Assembly (NCBI GenBank): GCA_900100325.1
Contig: LT629697.1
Location: 558,001 to 622,000, forward strand
Length of the DNA: 64,000 nucleotides
Source of the DNA: Frankineae bacterium MT45
GTDB taxonomy: Bacteria; Actinomycetota; Actinomycetes; Mycobacteriales; Jatrophihabitantaceae
Direction: 5' to 3'
The first letter of the stretch is position 1. Each line of letters begins with the position of its first letter. The notes below the pieces were generated by a model. It ran no database searches, was not told the origin of the DNA, and saw nothing but the letters and a program-made list of their open reading frames with translations. The translations under genes and the position numbers were made by a program. Shown one piece after another: positions 32,526 through 41,503 of this stretch.

Positions 32526-34310
32526 TCAGGTGTTGTTGGCGACGATCGCGTCGAGGAGGACCCCACCGATCTGCGACGGGTCGTTCACCTGATACGACTG
32601 GCCGCCGGTCGCGTCCGAGATCTGCTTCAGGGCGGCGGTGTCGGCGTCATGGCCGAAGCCGATCGTCACGATGCGAACCGGCTTGGCCGGGTTGTACTGC
32701 TGCTTCAGCGTAGCCAATACGTCGGCCAGCGTCGTGCTGCTGTTCGGGTCGACGTTCGAGCCGTCGGTTAGCAGCGCGACGACGTTGACCGCCTTCGGGT
32801 CGTAGTGCTGGCTGCTGTCGGCGAAGGCGGCCAGGACGGTGGCATAGAGGGCGGTGTTCCCGCCGGTCTGCTGGGGCAGCGAACGGTCTGCGGCGAGCAG
32901 CTGCTGGCGATTCTGGCCGACGACTCCGAGGGGGACGAGTTCGGTCCACGGGTTGGCCGGTGGCGCCTTGGTCGAGAAGACCCAGAGGCCGACCGTCCAA
33001 CTTGGCGGGACGACGTTGGTCGCCTCCTGCGTCGCCTGGGAGGCGATCAGGATCTTCGAACTCCCGCCGGGGACGGCCGGGTCGTTCATCGAACCCGAGA
33101 CGTCGATCACCGAGAGCATGTGTGACGGTTTGAGGGCGGCCTGCCAGAGGCGTCCGGCCAGACCCTGCAGATCGGTCGACGGGGCCGGCGCCGGGTCGAG
33201 GGCCGGGGACGCCTCGCCGAGGATCGATGCCTGGCCCTGCAGCGGATCGCCCTTGGTGTTGCGGAGGCCGAGGGCGGCGAAGCGCGCCTGCGCACCCGTA
33301 TAGCTGAGCGTCTTCGCGAAGGCGGCGGCGCCGGCGGTTCCGATGGCGGAGGCGTTGCTCGAGCCGACCGTGACGATCGGGTAGTCGAGGAGGGTGGCCA
33401 GTCCGGCCGGGTAGATGGGCTTGGCCAGCACCTCCCCGGCCTGCTGGTTGGCGAAGAAGACCTGCTGTTCGCTGGTTACGAAGGCGGCCGCGCTGCTCGG
33501 GTGCGCCTTCAGGCTGGCGAAGCCGTCGGTCGGCGAGGTGAGCGGCGCGTTCTGCATCCGCATGAAGAGGCCCACCACCTGGGCCTGCGAACCGGGGACT
33601 GCGCCGGCCTGCGTCGCCGCCGTCGTGGTGATGAGCGCTCCGGTGCCGGAGGTGTCAGGGTCGGAGATGGAGATCGGGACGCTGCCGGCCAGGACGCCCT
33701 TCCAGCCGGCCTGCGCCTCGGCGGTGATCGCCGCGCTGCTCGACGCCGGGGCGGCGACGACCAGCGGTGATGTGCCGACTGAGCCGACCTGCTTCACCAG
33801 TGACGGCCGCAGCGCTGCGAGCTTGCTGCTCCATGTCGTGGAGTCCGGCAGCCAGACCGTGGGAGCGGCCACCGAGGAGAGATCGCGTATCGCTGACGAC
33901 GGGTCCTGCACCGTCACCGCCGCCTGAGCGCAGGCGCCGTGGATCGACGGCTTGCTGGCCGTCCACTTGTTGGCCAGCGCCTGCACAGCCGGGAGGAGCT
34001 CGGCGGTCACCACGACCGGGACGCTGAGGGTGCCGGTGCACGGCTTCTTGACCGGGGCCCGACTTGCGGCTGTGGCCCCGTCGTCGTGCCCGATGGCAAA
34101 GTAACCGGCGGTGGCCAAGACCAGCAGGGCCACGACACCGCCGCCGATGAGCGACTGCCGGCGGCGGGATCGAGCGCGTCGGCCGGATCGCCCGGAGCGA
34201 GCGTGCCGGTCGCGGCGGGTTGATCGCGGGGGCAGTTCGGGCCCGTTCTCGGCCCCGCGGGAGGGCGTCGAACCTCCTGACCCGACTGGGGCGCTATGCC
34301 GGCCTGCCAT
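32526..34310 (-). CDS. Membrane-anchored protein with solute-binding-like and VWA domains
   Basis: Residues 1-52 are basic and disordered (RSTRRDRHARSGRSGRRARS). A transmembrane helix follows at about 53-73. The extracytoplasmic region 85-380 resembles a periplasmic solute-binding protein. A von Willebrand A domain at about 393-590 carries the MIDAS start VIDVSGSM and a later LTDGSN. Such SBP-VWA fusions are found in actinobacterial surface loci, but the function is unknown. It precedes the YhgE-like membrane protein by 27 bases. Confidence 0.8.
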   Translation of the reverse strand: MAGRHSAPVGSGGSTPSRGAENGPELPPRSTRRDRHARSGRSGRRARSRRRQSLIGGGVVALLVLATAGYFAIGHDDGATAASRAPVKKPCTGTLSVPVVVTAELLPAVQALANKWTASKPSIHGACAQAAVTVQDPSSAIRDLSSVAAPTVWLPDSTTWSSKLAALRPSLVKQVGSVGTSPLVVAAPASSSAAITAEAQAGWKGVLAGSVPISISDPDTSGTGALITTTAATQAGAVPGSQAQVVGLFMRMQNAPLTSPTDGFASLKAHPSSAAAFVTSEQQVFFANQQAGEVLAKPIYPAGLATLLDYPIVTVGSSNASAIGTAGAAAFAKTLSYTGAQARFAALGLRNTKGDPLQGQASILGEASPALDPAPAPSTDLQGLAGRLWQAALKPSHMLSVIDVSGSMNDPAVPGGSSKILIASQATQEATNVVPPSWTVGLWVFSTKAPPANPWTELVPLGVVGQNRQQLLAADRSLPQQTGGNTALYATVLAAFADSSQHYDPKAVNVVALLTDGSNVDPNSSTTLADVLATLKQQYNPAKPVRIVTIGFGHDADTAALKQISDATGGQSYQVNDPSQIGGVLLDAIVANNT

Positions 34311-34428
34311 ACTCCGCTGGTCCTCCCCTGGTGCGGTGATCCCGGTCTCGCGGGTGCTCTGGTTTCAGCCATGCTACTGACCAGTTACCTGTTCGCGAGA
34401 ACTTTGCCTAATGAATCACTGGGAGTGA

Positions 34429-35775
34429 CTAACAGGTTGCGCGGCGCCGACCCCGCTTCACGACGGCCCGTCCACCCTTGGCCGGAGCGAAGGCAACACC
34501 GCGTGAGTGCCAACGTTCGTCCGGCTCGCCCGTCGGCACCAGCTCGAACTCCCGGAACAGAGTGCGGAGCACGACGTTCATCTCCATGTTCGCGAAGGCT
34601 GCGCCGATGCAGCGCCGCGTCCCGCCGCCGAACGGGACCCACGAGTAGTTGTCCGGATGCACGCCGAGGAATCGGTCCGGGTCGAAGACGGCCGCGTTCG
34701 GAAAGACCGCATTGTCATGGTGGATCAGATCGATGCCGACCATCACCGTGCACCCGTGGGGAATCGTCCACTCCCCGAGGGGCATCGTCGGGGCCAGGAC
34801 GCGGCGGGCGGTCAAGTCGATCACCGAGCGGTTTCGCTGCACCTCGAGGATCGTCGCCTGCCGTAGCTGCGAACCGCCCTCATCGGCCTCCGTCACCAGC
34901 CGGGCCAGGATGTCGGGGTGGCGACGCAGGCGCTCGATCGCCCAGGCCAGGGTCGTGGCCGTCGTCTCGTGCCCTGCGGCGAGCATCGTCAGGAGCTGGT
35001 CGGCGATCTCGGCGCGACTCATCGACGTGCCGTCGTCGTAGGTACTACGCAGCATGATGGCGAGGACGTCACCTCGTTCGTCGAAGGCGGGATCAGCCGT
35101 CGCCTTGCTGATCAGGGCGTCGAGAATGACGTCGAATTCCCGGCGGTACGCGGCGAAACGTCCCCATGGGGTCCACCGCCATCGGCCGGAGCGGGGCAGC
35201 GGGATGAACATCAGCCGGGAACCCAATTCGACGAGCTTGGGCAGCAGCACCCGCAGCGACTCGAACTCGGCACCCTCGGCGCCGAAGACCGCACGCAGGA
35301 TCGCGTTCAGCGTGATGCGCATCATCGGCGCGAGCGTCTGGAACTCCTCGCCGATCGGCCAATTGGCCGCTTCGATCAGGGTCTCCTCCTCAATGATCGC
35401 CTCATAAGCCTGCATGCGCTTGCCATGAAACGGCGGCACCAGCAGCTTGCGCTGCCGCAGGTGAGCTTTTCCGTCGAGATTGAAGAAGGAGTTGGGTCCG
35501 AGAACCTGGCCGAGGTTCGGCTGCTCGGTGCCGGCGATCTCCGGGCTGGTCATGAAGAGCTGCTTCACCAGAGCCGGATCACTGATGACCACCGAGCGAC
35601 CGAACATCGGCAGGTCGAGCGTGAAGGCCGGGCCGTAGCGGTTGCGCAGCCACCGCAGCGCGCGTCGCCGGTTGGCGAGGAAGGCGAGGCCCATCGCCGC
35701 CCGGGGCAGCGGCGGGCCGGGCGGGAGGGCCGGCGAGTGGTGAACGGCGCCTTCGGTGGGGACGAGCTGGGTCAT
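34429..35775 (-). CDS. Cytochrome P450
   Basis: A 448-aa haem monooxygenase. The I-helix AGHETTATTLAW carries the oxygen-activating Thr. The K-helix motif is EVQR. The haem-binding loop FGGGTRRCIGAAFA has Cys388 as ligand. It needs ferredoxin/reductase partners not encoded here. ATG 35775 follows GAGGAGG and lies 20 bases from a palindromic operator, divergent from a TetR regulator that probably controls it. The substrate is unknown. Confidence 0.94.
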   Translation of the reverse strand: MTQLVPTEGAVHHSPALPPGPPLPRAAMGLAFLANRRRALRWLRNRYGPAFTLDLPMFGRSVVISDPALVKQLFMTSPEIAGTEQPNLGQVLGPNSFFNLDGKAHLRQRKLLVPPFHGKRMQAYEAIIEEETLIEAANWPIGEEFQTLAPMMRITLNAILRAVFGAEGAEFESLRVLLPKLVELGSRLMFIPLPRSGRWRWTPWGRFAAYRREFDVILDALISKATADPAFDERGDVLAIMLRSTYDDGTSMSRAEIADQLLTMLAAGHETTATTLAWAIERLRRHPDILARLVTEADEGGSQLRQATILEVQRNRSVIDLTARRVLAPTMPLGEWTIPHGCTVMVGIDLIHHDNAVFPNAAVFDPDRFLGVHPDNYSWVPFGGGTRRCIGAAFANMEMNVVLRTLFREFELVPTGEPDERWHSRGVAFAPAKGGRAVVKRGRRRATC

Positions 35776-35795
35776 GATGCCTCCTCGCTGACGAT

Positions 35796-35811
35796 GGTAC
35801 GCCAGCGTACC
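35796..35811. promoter_or_regulatory. Palindromic operator between P450 and tetR
   Basis: GGTACGC-CA-GCGTACC is a perfect 16-base palindrome lying 20 bases upstream of the P450 start, in the gap to the divergent tetR gene. Its size and position fit a TetR dimer site. Confidence 0.65.
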
Positions 35812-35920
35812 GGGCGGGAACAAGCATCGGAGACAAGCCGCGGAAACAGGGGAAGGCTCGCTCGCCGCAACACTGACCGGACAACACCACAGACCGGGCA
35901 GATCGGATAGCGTATTCCCT

Positions 35921-36589
35921 GTGACAGCCCGTGGACGCGTGACCGCCGAGGTTGACACCACGGGCTTCGAGCACTCCGCGCGCCCCTGGTCGACCGGTCA
36001 CGATCAGCCGGGGTCCTTCCGGCACCGACTCCTGGACGGGCTCGCCGCCTCGATCCGTGAGAAGGGCTTCCGGGAGACGACCGTCGCCGACATCGTCCGG
36101 CATGCTCGGACGTCACGACGCACCTTCTACGCCGAGTTCGCCAGCCGCGAGGAGTGCTACATCGCACTGCTACAGACGGTGAACGAACTGATGAAGCGGC
36201 AGATCGCCGGCGCGGTCGACACCGCTGCCCCCCGGGAGACCCAGATCCGCCGGGCGATCGAGGCCTACATCGCGGCCGTCGTCTCCGAACCGGAGATCAC
36301 CCTCAGCTGGATCCGGGAACTCCCCGCGCTGGGCGCGATCGCTCACGAACTGCAGCGGAGTGCCCTCGAGACGACCGTGGATCTCCTGGTGCAACTGGCC
36401 GACAACGACCAATTTCGACGTGACGGGGTAGAGCCGATGTCTCGCGAGACGGCGACGCTGCTCCTCGGTGGTATCCGCGAGCTCATCGCGACCGTCGTCG
36501 AGGATGGCGGTGATCCGCGCCGCGTCAGCGAGGTTGCGGTTCGCGCCGCGACGCTGCTGCTCGGTCCGGCCCGGGTTGGCCAGGTCTGA
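35921..36589 (+). CDS. TetR-family regulator, divergent from the P450
   Basis: A 222-aa protein with the HTH at about residues 36-82 (LDGLAASIREKGFRETTVADIV, SRRTFYAEFASREECY) and a helical ligand-binding domain. The first 30 residues are a non-conserved extension. The start is GTG 35921, with an in-frame GTG at 35939 as alternative. Divergence from the P450 and the shared palindrome suggest that it represses the P450 and itself until a ligand binds. Confidence 0.9.
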   Translation: MTARGRVTAEVDTTGFEHSARPWSTGHDQPGSFRHRLLDGLAASIREKGFRETTVADIVRHARTSRRTFYAEFASREECYIALLQTVNELMKRQIAGAVDTAAPRETQIRRAIEAYIAAVVSEPEITLSWIRELPALGAIAHELQRSALETTVDLLVQLADNDQFRRDGVEPMSRETATLLLGGIRELIATVVEDGGDPRRVSEVAVRAATLLLGPARVGQV

Positions 36590-36726
36590 GCCTCCGGCCG
36601 CCGGTGTGAGCGACGAGCTGGTGGAGCCGCTTCCCAGGCACGCCTCGGCGATCTACCTTCGAAGTGTCGCCTCGGCCGGACTCCGCGTCCCCCTGATCCA
36701 CCCGCCGCCGCCACTCGAAGGTGCCT

Positions 36727-37233
36727 ATGCGCCGCCCGTCCCGCTGCCTGGCCGCCGCCGTGGTGCTCTGCGCGCTAGCGGGTGGGGCGTCCGGCTGCGC
36801 GCCGGCCAGCCGTGCCCTGGCCATTCACGCCATAGCGGCCTGGAAATTGTGGGCCACCTGCGCTCCGGCGCTCGGGTCGGCAGTGCGGACGAACCGGGTG
36901 ATCTTCGAGGCCGATGAGGCCCAATCCTGGTGCTCGCCCGGCTCCGTGCTGCCACCGGCCCTGCCCGCCGCCGACGCGCTGCTGGTCTTCCGTGAGCCGA
37001 CCGGATTGAGCGTGCTGGCCCCGCGCGTCACCGGACTCCTCTTCGACCCGAACAGCCGGGTCTTCACGCTGGAGGTAGTGCCGGCGACCCCAGTGGCCCC
37101 GGTGACGGCGGCGGCTGGGGCCAACGGCGACGAGCAGTACCTCGTTGCCTTCGTGGAGATTGCTCAGCGCCTGGTTCCGGTCGGCGCCGCGGTCGTCGAC
37201 AACGGGATGATCGCCATTTCCGCAACGCCCTGA
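36727..37233 (+). CDS. Putative secreted or lipo-protein of unknown function
   Basis: A 166-aa product. The signal sequence MRRPSRCLAAAVVLCALAGG is followed by ASGC, which is close to a lipobox but lacks the usual Leu at -3. The mature part is Ala/Val-rich with two further Cys (TCAP, WCSP) and no recognised family. The start is ATG 36727. Function cannot be assigned. Confidence 0.5.
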   Translation: MRRPSRCLAAAVVLCALAGGASGCAPASRALAIHAIAAWKLWATCAPALGSAVRTNRVIFEADEAQSWCSPGSVLPPALPAADALLVFREPTGLSVLAPRVTGLLFDPNSRVFTLEVVPATPVAPVTAAAGANGDEQYLVAFVEIAQRLVPVGAAVVDNGMIAISATP

Positions 37234-37273
37234 GAATCGGCAGCGGGTATCGGCCGCGAGAATCGGCGCGGAG

Positions 37274-37780
37274 TCAGACGGGCTGCAGCTCAAGCTGCCA
37301 CGGATCAACCGACGGCAACGGGGACTGTTCGTTGACCGCTGTCGGCGCAGTGGTCGAGGTGGTCGAGGCGGCGCTTGCGGCAGCGGTATGGGTCGAGTCG
37401 CTGGGGGCCCGTCCCTTCCGCGCAGCGCGGCGAACGCTACGCGACTTCGCGGTGGCCACCGACTGCGTCACCGGACAGGTCGCATTGTGGACGTGGCGGC
37501 GCGGAGCGACACTCCCCTGCGAGACAAGGAGTTCGTGCTGCTGCCACCCCTGCATCCACTTCCAAGTGGTGCTCAGCACGGCGGTGGTCGCGGTCAGCAT
37601 GAAGGCGGCGATCTGGCTCGGGTCCAGCGCCACGCCGGGGACGTTCTTTCCGACGAAGCCAGCCAGCCAACCGGCAAAGATCGCGAAGAACGGGGCGAAG
37701 ACGGTCACGATGCGTCCGAGTTGGGACGCCTCCGTGGTGCATTCGGGGCAGGTGCAGGGCTGCTCGTTCTTCTCCATCAT
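37274..37780 (-). CDS. Small membrane protein with CxCxxC N-terminus (holin-like topology)
   Basis: A 168-aa product. The N-terminus is MMEKNEQPCTCPECTTE with a CxCxxC cluster. Two transmembrane segments (about 24-46 and 56-74) are separated by a short loop, and WKWMQGWQQHE follows. The Ala/Thr/Ser-rich tail contains SVRRAARKGR. The two-helix layout recalls phage holins, but no other phage gene is nearby and no family was recognised. Three 16-base tandem repeats lie upstream. Confidence 0.5.
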   Translation of the reverse strand: MMEKNEQPCTCPECTTEASQLGRIVTVFAPFFAIFAGWLAGFVGKNVPGVALDPSQIAAFMLTATTAVLSTTWKWMQGWQQHELLVSQGSVAPRRHVHNATCPVTQSVATAKSRSVRRAARKGRAPSDSTHTAAASAASTTSTTAPTAVNEQSPLPSVDPWQLELQPV

Positions 37781-37838
37781 CGTCTCCGGTTGGTTGACGT
37801 CGGTCAGTTCCAGTCCGCCGCAGAAGCTGTGCCGAAGG

Positions 37839-37891
37839 AGAGCTAAGCAGAACCAGAGCTAAGCAGAACTAGAGCTATGCAGAACCAGAGC
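37839..37891. repeat. 16-base tandem repeat, three full copies plus a partial
   Basis: AGAGCTAAGCAGAACC (37839-37854), the same with a final T (37855-37870), AGAGCTATGCAGAACC (37871-37886), then AGAGC. The unit is about 1.5 helical turns. It lies upstream of the membrane-protein gene starting at 37780 and could bind a regulator. Confidence 0.85.
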
Positions 37892-37940
37892 GCTCCACCT
37901 CGATGGTGATACGTCCGAACGGACGAAGCTAGCCGCGAAC

Positions 37941-38747
37941 CTAATGCCGCCGCCGGAGCCATTCGCCGAGAAGGGCTGCGAATAGTGCGGGTTCCTCGAA
38001 GGGCAGGTAGTGCCCGGCGCTCGGCAGGCAGTGGTAGTCGCCCTGCGGAAAGCGGGCCAGAGCATCGAACTGATCGCGATAGCCGGCGATCCGGTCTCGC
38101 CGACCGGTCAGCAGCGCCACCGGACCGTCGAAGGGCTCGGCCGACTCCTCGTCCGAGAGTGGATACCCCGAGGCGCGCAGACGCATCAGGAAGGCGTCGT
38201 CGGTGGGCGCGTTGCGGGCGAAGGCGGCGGCGAGACGATCAGCAACGATCTGCGTCTGATTCCCGACTGCGGTGCGGAAGTGCTCGTGCAGTTCCGGCGG
38301 CGTCGTGTCGAGCCAGCCGGGCTCGGGACGCGATGGGAGAACGCCGGTGAGATTGCGGGTCTCAGGCCGGATCCGCACCCCGGAGCAGATCAGCACCATC
38401 CCCTGAACCTGCTCTGGGCGCCGGCGGGCGAGACCGCTGGCCAGGTACCCGCCGTAGGAGCAACCAGCGAGCAGGAAGGGCGAATCACCGAGGAGGGTCT
38501 CGACGGTCTCCTCCACTGCGTCGAGTACGGCGTCAGACGAGGGAGCCACCGGATCTGAGTCGCCGGTTCCGGGAAGGTCGAGGTAGAGGCGGCGCCACCC
38601 GACGTTGAGCGCGACGCCCTCCAACTGCCCGAAGGCCGGCTCGAAGGCGGAGGCCAGCACGGTGCCGTCCAGACCGAACCAGGGCAGGAGGAGCACCGGC
38701 GCGCCGAGCCCGCAGCTGAACGTGCCGAGCGGCGGGCGGGTGAGCAT
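37941..38747 (-). CDS. Alpha/beta hydrolase
   Basis: A 268-aa alpha/beta-hydrolase fold. LYLDLPGTGDSD precedes the nucleophile elbow GCSYGG, ALLTGRRDRIAG supplies the acid region and SAGHYLPFEEP carries the catalytic His. The substrate is unknown. The ATG overlaps the OsmC stop as TGATG, so the two genes are coupled. The earlier in-frame start would lie inside the osmC gene and is rejected. Confidence 0.87.
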   Translation of the reverse strand: MLTRPPLGTFSCGLGAPVLLLPWFGLDGTVLASAFEPAFGQLEGVALNVGWRRLYLDLPGTGDSDPVAPSSDAVLDAVEETVETLLGDSPFLLAGCSYGGYLASGLARRRPEQVQGMVLICSGVRIRPETRNLTGVLPSRPEPGWLDTTPPELHEHFRTAVGNQTQIVADRLAAAFARNAPTDDAFLMRLRASGYPLSDEESAEPFDGPVALLTGRRDRIAGYRDQFDALARFPQGDYHCLPSAGHYLPFEEPALFAALLGEWLRRRH

Positions 38748-39250
38748 CAGACCGGCGAATCGACCGGATGCTGCTCGGCGAGTTGCTGCTCGGCCTGGCT
38801 GATCTGAGGTTCTATGACGATCTCGGCGTTGAGGGTGTTGGCGATGTAGCACTCTTCATGGGCCTGCTCGATGAAGGCGGGTATGCGTTCCAGGTCGCTT
38901 CCGGCGGCGACGACGATCTGCGGATGCAGCGTGATGGTCGTGATCCGCATCGGGCCCCGGGTCACCGGCATGAGCGCCTCGGCCGTGTCGGTATAGCTGA
39001 GAACGTCCACCCCGGCCCGGGCGGCGACTGCGAGGAAGGCCAGCAATTGACACGAGGCGGCGGCCGCGACCAGCAACTGCTCCGGGTTCTGCCGCGCCGG
39101 ATCTCCCAGGAAGGAAGGGTCGGCGCTCACCTCGAGGTCGTTCGTGGCCGGGGGCGTACGGACGACGTGGGAGCGGCTGTAGTTGCGGTAGCCGGCGCCG
39201 GTCGAACCGCTCCAGCTCACCTCGGTGGCATAGCGATGGATGGTGGCCAT
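38747..39250 (-). CDS. OsmC/Ohr-family peroxiredoxin-like protein
   Basis: A 167-aa OsmC-fold protein. The two redox cysteines appear in AAAASCQLLAF and HEECYIANTLN. Family members reduce organic hydroperoxides using dihydrolipoamide or thiol cofactors. ATG 39250 gives MATIHRYATEVSW, the usual start of the family. It is translationally coupled to the downstream hydrolase. Confidence 0.88.
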   Translation of the reverse strand: MATIHRYATEVSWSGSTGAGYRNYSRSHVVRTPPATNDLEVSADPSFLGDPARQNPEQLLVAAAASCQLLAFLAVAARAGVDVLSYTDTAEALMPVTRGPMRITTITLHPQIVVAAGSDLERIPAFIEQAHEECYIANTLNAEIVIEPQISQAEQQLAEQHPVDSPV

Positions 39251-39330
39251 GCCTCGACCTAACCACCTCCCGTCCGCAACGACCAAGGATTTCTTCGGCC
39301 GGCCGCCGCCCGCTGTGGCAGGCTGGACTC

Positions 39331-39792
39331 ATGCGTCCGACGCTCTATGAGTTCGCGGGCGGGGCACCGGCCTTCCTCGCCCTCGCCACCGCGCATCACG
39401 CGCGCTGCCTGGCCGATCCGGAACTGAACCATCCCTTCACCCACCCGGATCAGAACCCGCAGCACATCGAGCGCCTGGCCGCTTACTGGGGCGAGGCGCT
39501 GGGGGGCCCGGCCACCTACTCGGCGTCGATGGGCGACCAGTCCGAGGTGCAGCAGATGCACTCGGGCAACGGCGACATGACCGACCTCGGTCGCCGGTTC
39601 GTGGCCTGCTTCGTGGCCGCCGCCGACGACGCCGGATTGCCACCGGACCCCGAGTTCCGGGCCGCCTTGCGCGCGTACATGGAGTGGGCGGTCGCGGACG
39701 TTCTCGTCTACTCCGAACCGGACGTCGAGGTGCCGCGCGGACTGCCGATGCCGCACTGGTCGTGGGACGGTCTGCAGACCGCGGCCGGCTAG
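39331..39792 (+). CDS. Truncated-haemoglobin-like protein
   Basis: A 153-aa globin-like protein. LYEFAGGAPAFLALATAHHARC is the A/B-helix region, HPFTHPDQNPQHIERLAAYWGEALGGP the C-E region, and QQMHSGNGDM probably supplies the proximal His. It resembles group II truncated haemoglobins and is likely to bind oxygen or NO. It is divergent from osmC, and its stop overlaps the acylphosphatase gene by 4 bases. Confidence 0.83.
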   Translation: MRPTLYEFAGGAPAFLALATAHHARCLADPELNHPFTHPDQNPQHIERLAAYWGEALGGPATYSASMGDQSEVQQMHSGNGDMTDLGRRFVACFVAAADDAGLPPDPEFRAALRAYMEWAVADVLVYSEPDVEVPRGLPMPHWSWDGLQTAAG

Positions 39793-40079
39793 CCCGTCAC
39801 GAACCCGACGAACTCGTCGGCCGCATCGGCATCGCGCCAGCTTTCGTCGACGCTCCGCACCTGCCCTGGCGCGTCGCCGCCGCGCAGAAGCTCCAATAAT
39901 CTATGACAGTTCTCGGCCGAACCGACGGCCAGGATGGCCACCCGGCCGTCGGCCAGGTTGCGGGCCGAACCACGGAGGTCGAGAGCGAGGGCCTGGCTGC
40001 GAGTCCACCAGCGGAACCCGACGCCCTGCACGTCACCGCTGACGAGGACGTCCAGGCGAACCGGTTGCATGACCTCCAC
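39789..40079 (-). CDS. acyP: Acylphosphatase
   Basis: A 96-aa protein with the catalytic Arg in VSGDVQGVGFRWWTRSQA and the catalytic Asn in GSARNLADGRV. It hydrolyses acyl phosphates. An ATG three codons in (MQPVRLDVLV, 40070) may be the true start. It is convergent with the globin gene. Confidence 0.9.
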   Translation of the reverse strand: MEVMQPVRLDVLVSGDVQGVGFRWWTRSQALALDLRGSARNLADGRVAILAVGSAENCHRLLELLRGGDAPGQVRSVDESWRDADAADEFVGFVTG

Positions 40080-40090
40080 CTAAGCACGGC

Positions 40091-40612
40091 ATGCTAGGCG
40101 TCATGATCACGGCCTTTCCCTCCCCGACCGACCCCGTCGACTCACCCTCTGAAGTGCTCCTGCGCTACCTCGACTACTTCCGCTCCCGGGTCATCGACAA
40201 GCTGCTCTCGCTGCCTGACCACGAACTGCGGGTGAGCCGGCTCCCCACTGGGTGGGCCCCCATCGAGCTGGCGAAACACCTGGCTTTTGTGGAGATGCGC
40301 TGGCTGGAGTGGGGTTTCGAGGGGCGCGAGGTGGCCGGGCCGTGGGGTGATCGCGTCGGTGAACGCTTCCACGTTTCGCGCGATGAGGGCGTCAGCGACC
40401 TGATCGCCGCCCTGAAGGCGCAGGGGCTGCGCACCCGCGAGATCGTGCAGAGCCATGACCTGGCCGCGGTCGGCCAGCCCGGCCCGCGCTGGGACGGCGC
40501 GCCACCGGCCACGCTGGAGCGGATCCTGCTGCACCTGATGCAGGAGTACGCCCGGCACCTCGGGCAGCTCGACATCGTGGCCGAGATCGCCGGCGGCGAG
40601 GTCGGCGAGTAG
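40091..40612 (+). CDS. DinB-like (DUF664) protein
   Basis: A 173-aa four-helix DinB/YfiT-like protein. Metal-binding histidines are likely in IELAKHLAFVEMRWLEWG and HLMQEYARHLGQLDI. In mycothiol-producing actinomycetes such proteins include mycothiol-dependent transferases, which fits an actinomycete host but is not proven here. ATG 40103 is an alternative start. Confidence 0.83.
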   Translation: MLGVMITAFPSPTDPVDSPSEVLLRYLDYFRSRVIDKLLSLPDHELRVSRLPTGWAPIELAKHLAFVEMRWLEWGFEGREVAGPWGDRVGERFHVSRDEGVSDLIAALKAQGLRTREIVQSHDLAAVGQPGPRWDGAPPATLERILLHLMQEYARHLGQLDIVAEIAGGEVGE

Positions 40613-40638
40613 GCCGAGCTATCAGGGACGCCGAGTTG

Positions 40639-41463
40639 CTAACGGCGTACCGCCTGCAGCGTGTAGGTGTGCGGGAGCCGCTCCGGCCGATCGCGCAGCC
40701 GGAACTCGCCGTTGGGGAGCTTCACCATCTGACCCGGCAGCGCCTCCCAGGGGACGCTGTCATGCTCGACGAGCATCGTGAGGTCCAGCCCGGCGTCCAT
40801 GAGGGCGGTGACGATCTCGCCGAGCCCATGGCTCCAATCGGCCGACGTCGTATGGACGAACTGGTGGTCGGTCTCGACGTAGGTGCCGGGCTCGTCCCAG
40901 ATCGTCGGTTTGGCCTGCTCGAAATAGGGGAAGTCGATCACGAGCAGGTCGTCGTCGCGATTGTCCTGCAGGGACCAGAGCACGGGATGCCCCTCGCGCA
41001 GGTGCAGACGACCCCCGGGGCGTAGAAGCCGCGCCACCACCTCGGCCCAGCGCCGGATATCGGGCAGCCAGCAGAGCGCCCCGATTCCGGTGAAGACGAG
41101 GTCGAATGATCCCGCCTCGAGGATGTCGGGTGCGGAGTAGACCTCGGACTCCACGAAGTCGGTCGGGCTGCCGGTGCGGGCGGCCAGGATCCGGGCCTGG
41201 GTGAGTGAGGCGGGGGAGAAGTCGAGGCCGGTCATGCGGGCGCCCAGACGGGCCAGCGAGATGGTGTCGGTGCCGATATGGCACTGCAGGTGGACGCCAC
41301 GCAGGCCGGAGAGATCACCCAGCCGCGGGCGGTCGAAGCGGATCACTTCAGACAGAAATCCCGGATCCTCGATGAAGTGGCTGAATGCGTAGTTCTCCGA
41401 GGCGGCGTGCGGCGCCGCCCGCTCGTCCCAGTGCCGGCGGTTCAGCTCAGCCCATTCGTCCAT
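40639..41463 (-). CDS. Class I SAM-dependent methyltransferase
   Basis: A 274-aa protein. The SAM-binding motif I is GVHLQCHIGTDTISLARLG (about residues 55-73) and motif II GLDFSPASL. FDLVFTGIGALCWLPDIRRW is the post-II region. LLRPGGRLHLREGHP matches motif III. The N-terminus WAELNRRHWDERA is common in this family. The substrate is unknown. Confidence 0.9.
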   Translation of the reverse strand: MDEWAELNRRHWDERAAPHAASENYAFSHFIEDPGFLSEVIRFDRPRLGDLSGLRGVHLQCHIGTDTISLARLGARMTGLDFSPASLTQARILAARTGSPTDFVESEVYSAPDILEAGSFDLVFTGIGALCWLPDIRRWAEVVARLLRPGGRLHLREGHPVLWSLQDNRDDDLLVIDFPYFEQAKPTIWDEPGTYVETDHQFVHTTSADWSHGLGEIVTALMDAGLDLTMLVEHDSVPWEALPGQMVKLPNGEFRLRDRPERLPHTYTLQAVRR

Positions 41464-41503
41464 GAGTGCACCTTGGCACGAAGCAGGCGCCGAGTCACGC
41501 GAC

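Noticed and set aside
34918-35910. Plus-strand frame opposite the P450
   Set aside because: Shadow of the P450, with no recognisable domain.
39331-40612. Idea that globin, acylphosphatase, OsmC and DinB-like genes form one NO/peroxide-response operon
   Set aside because: The genes alternate strands, so they cannot be one operon; shared function is not shown by the sequence.
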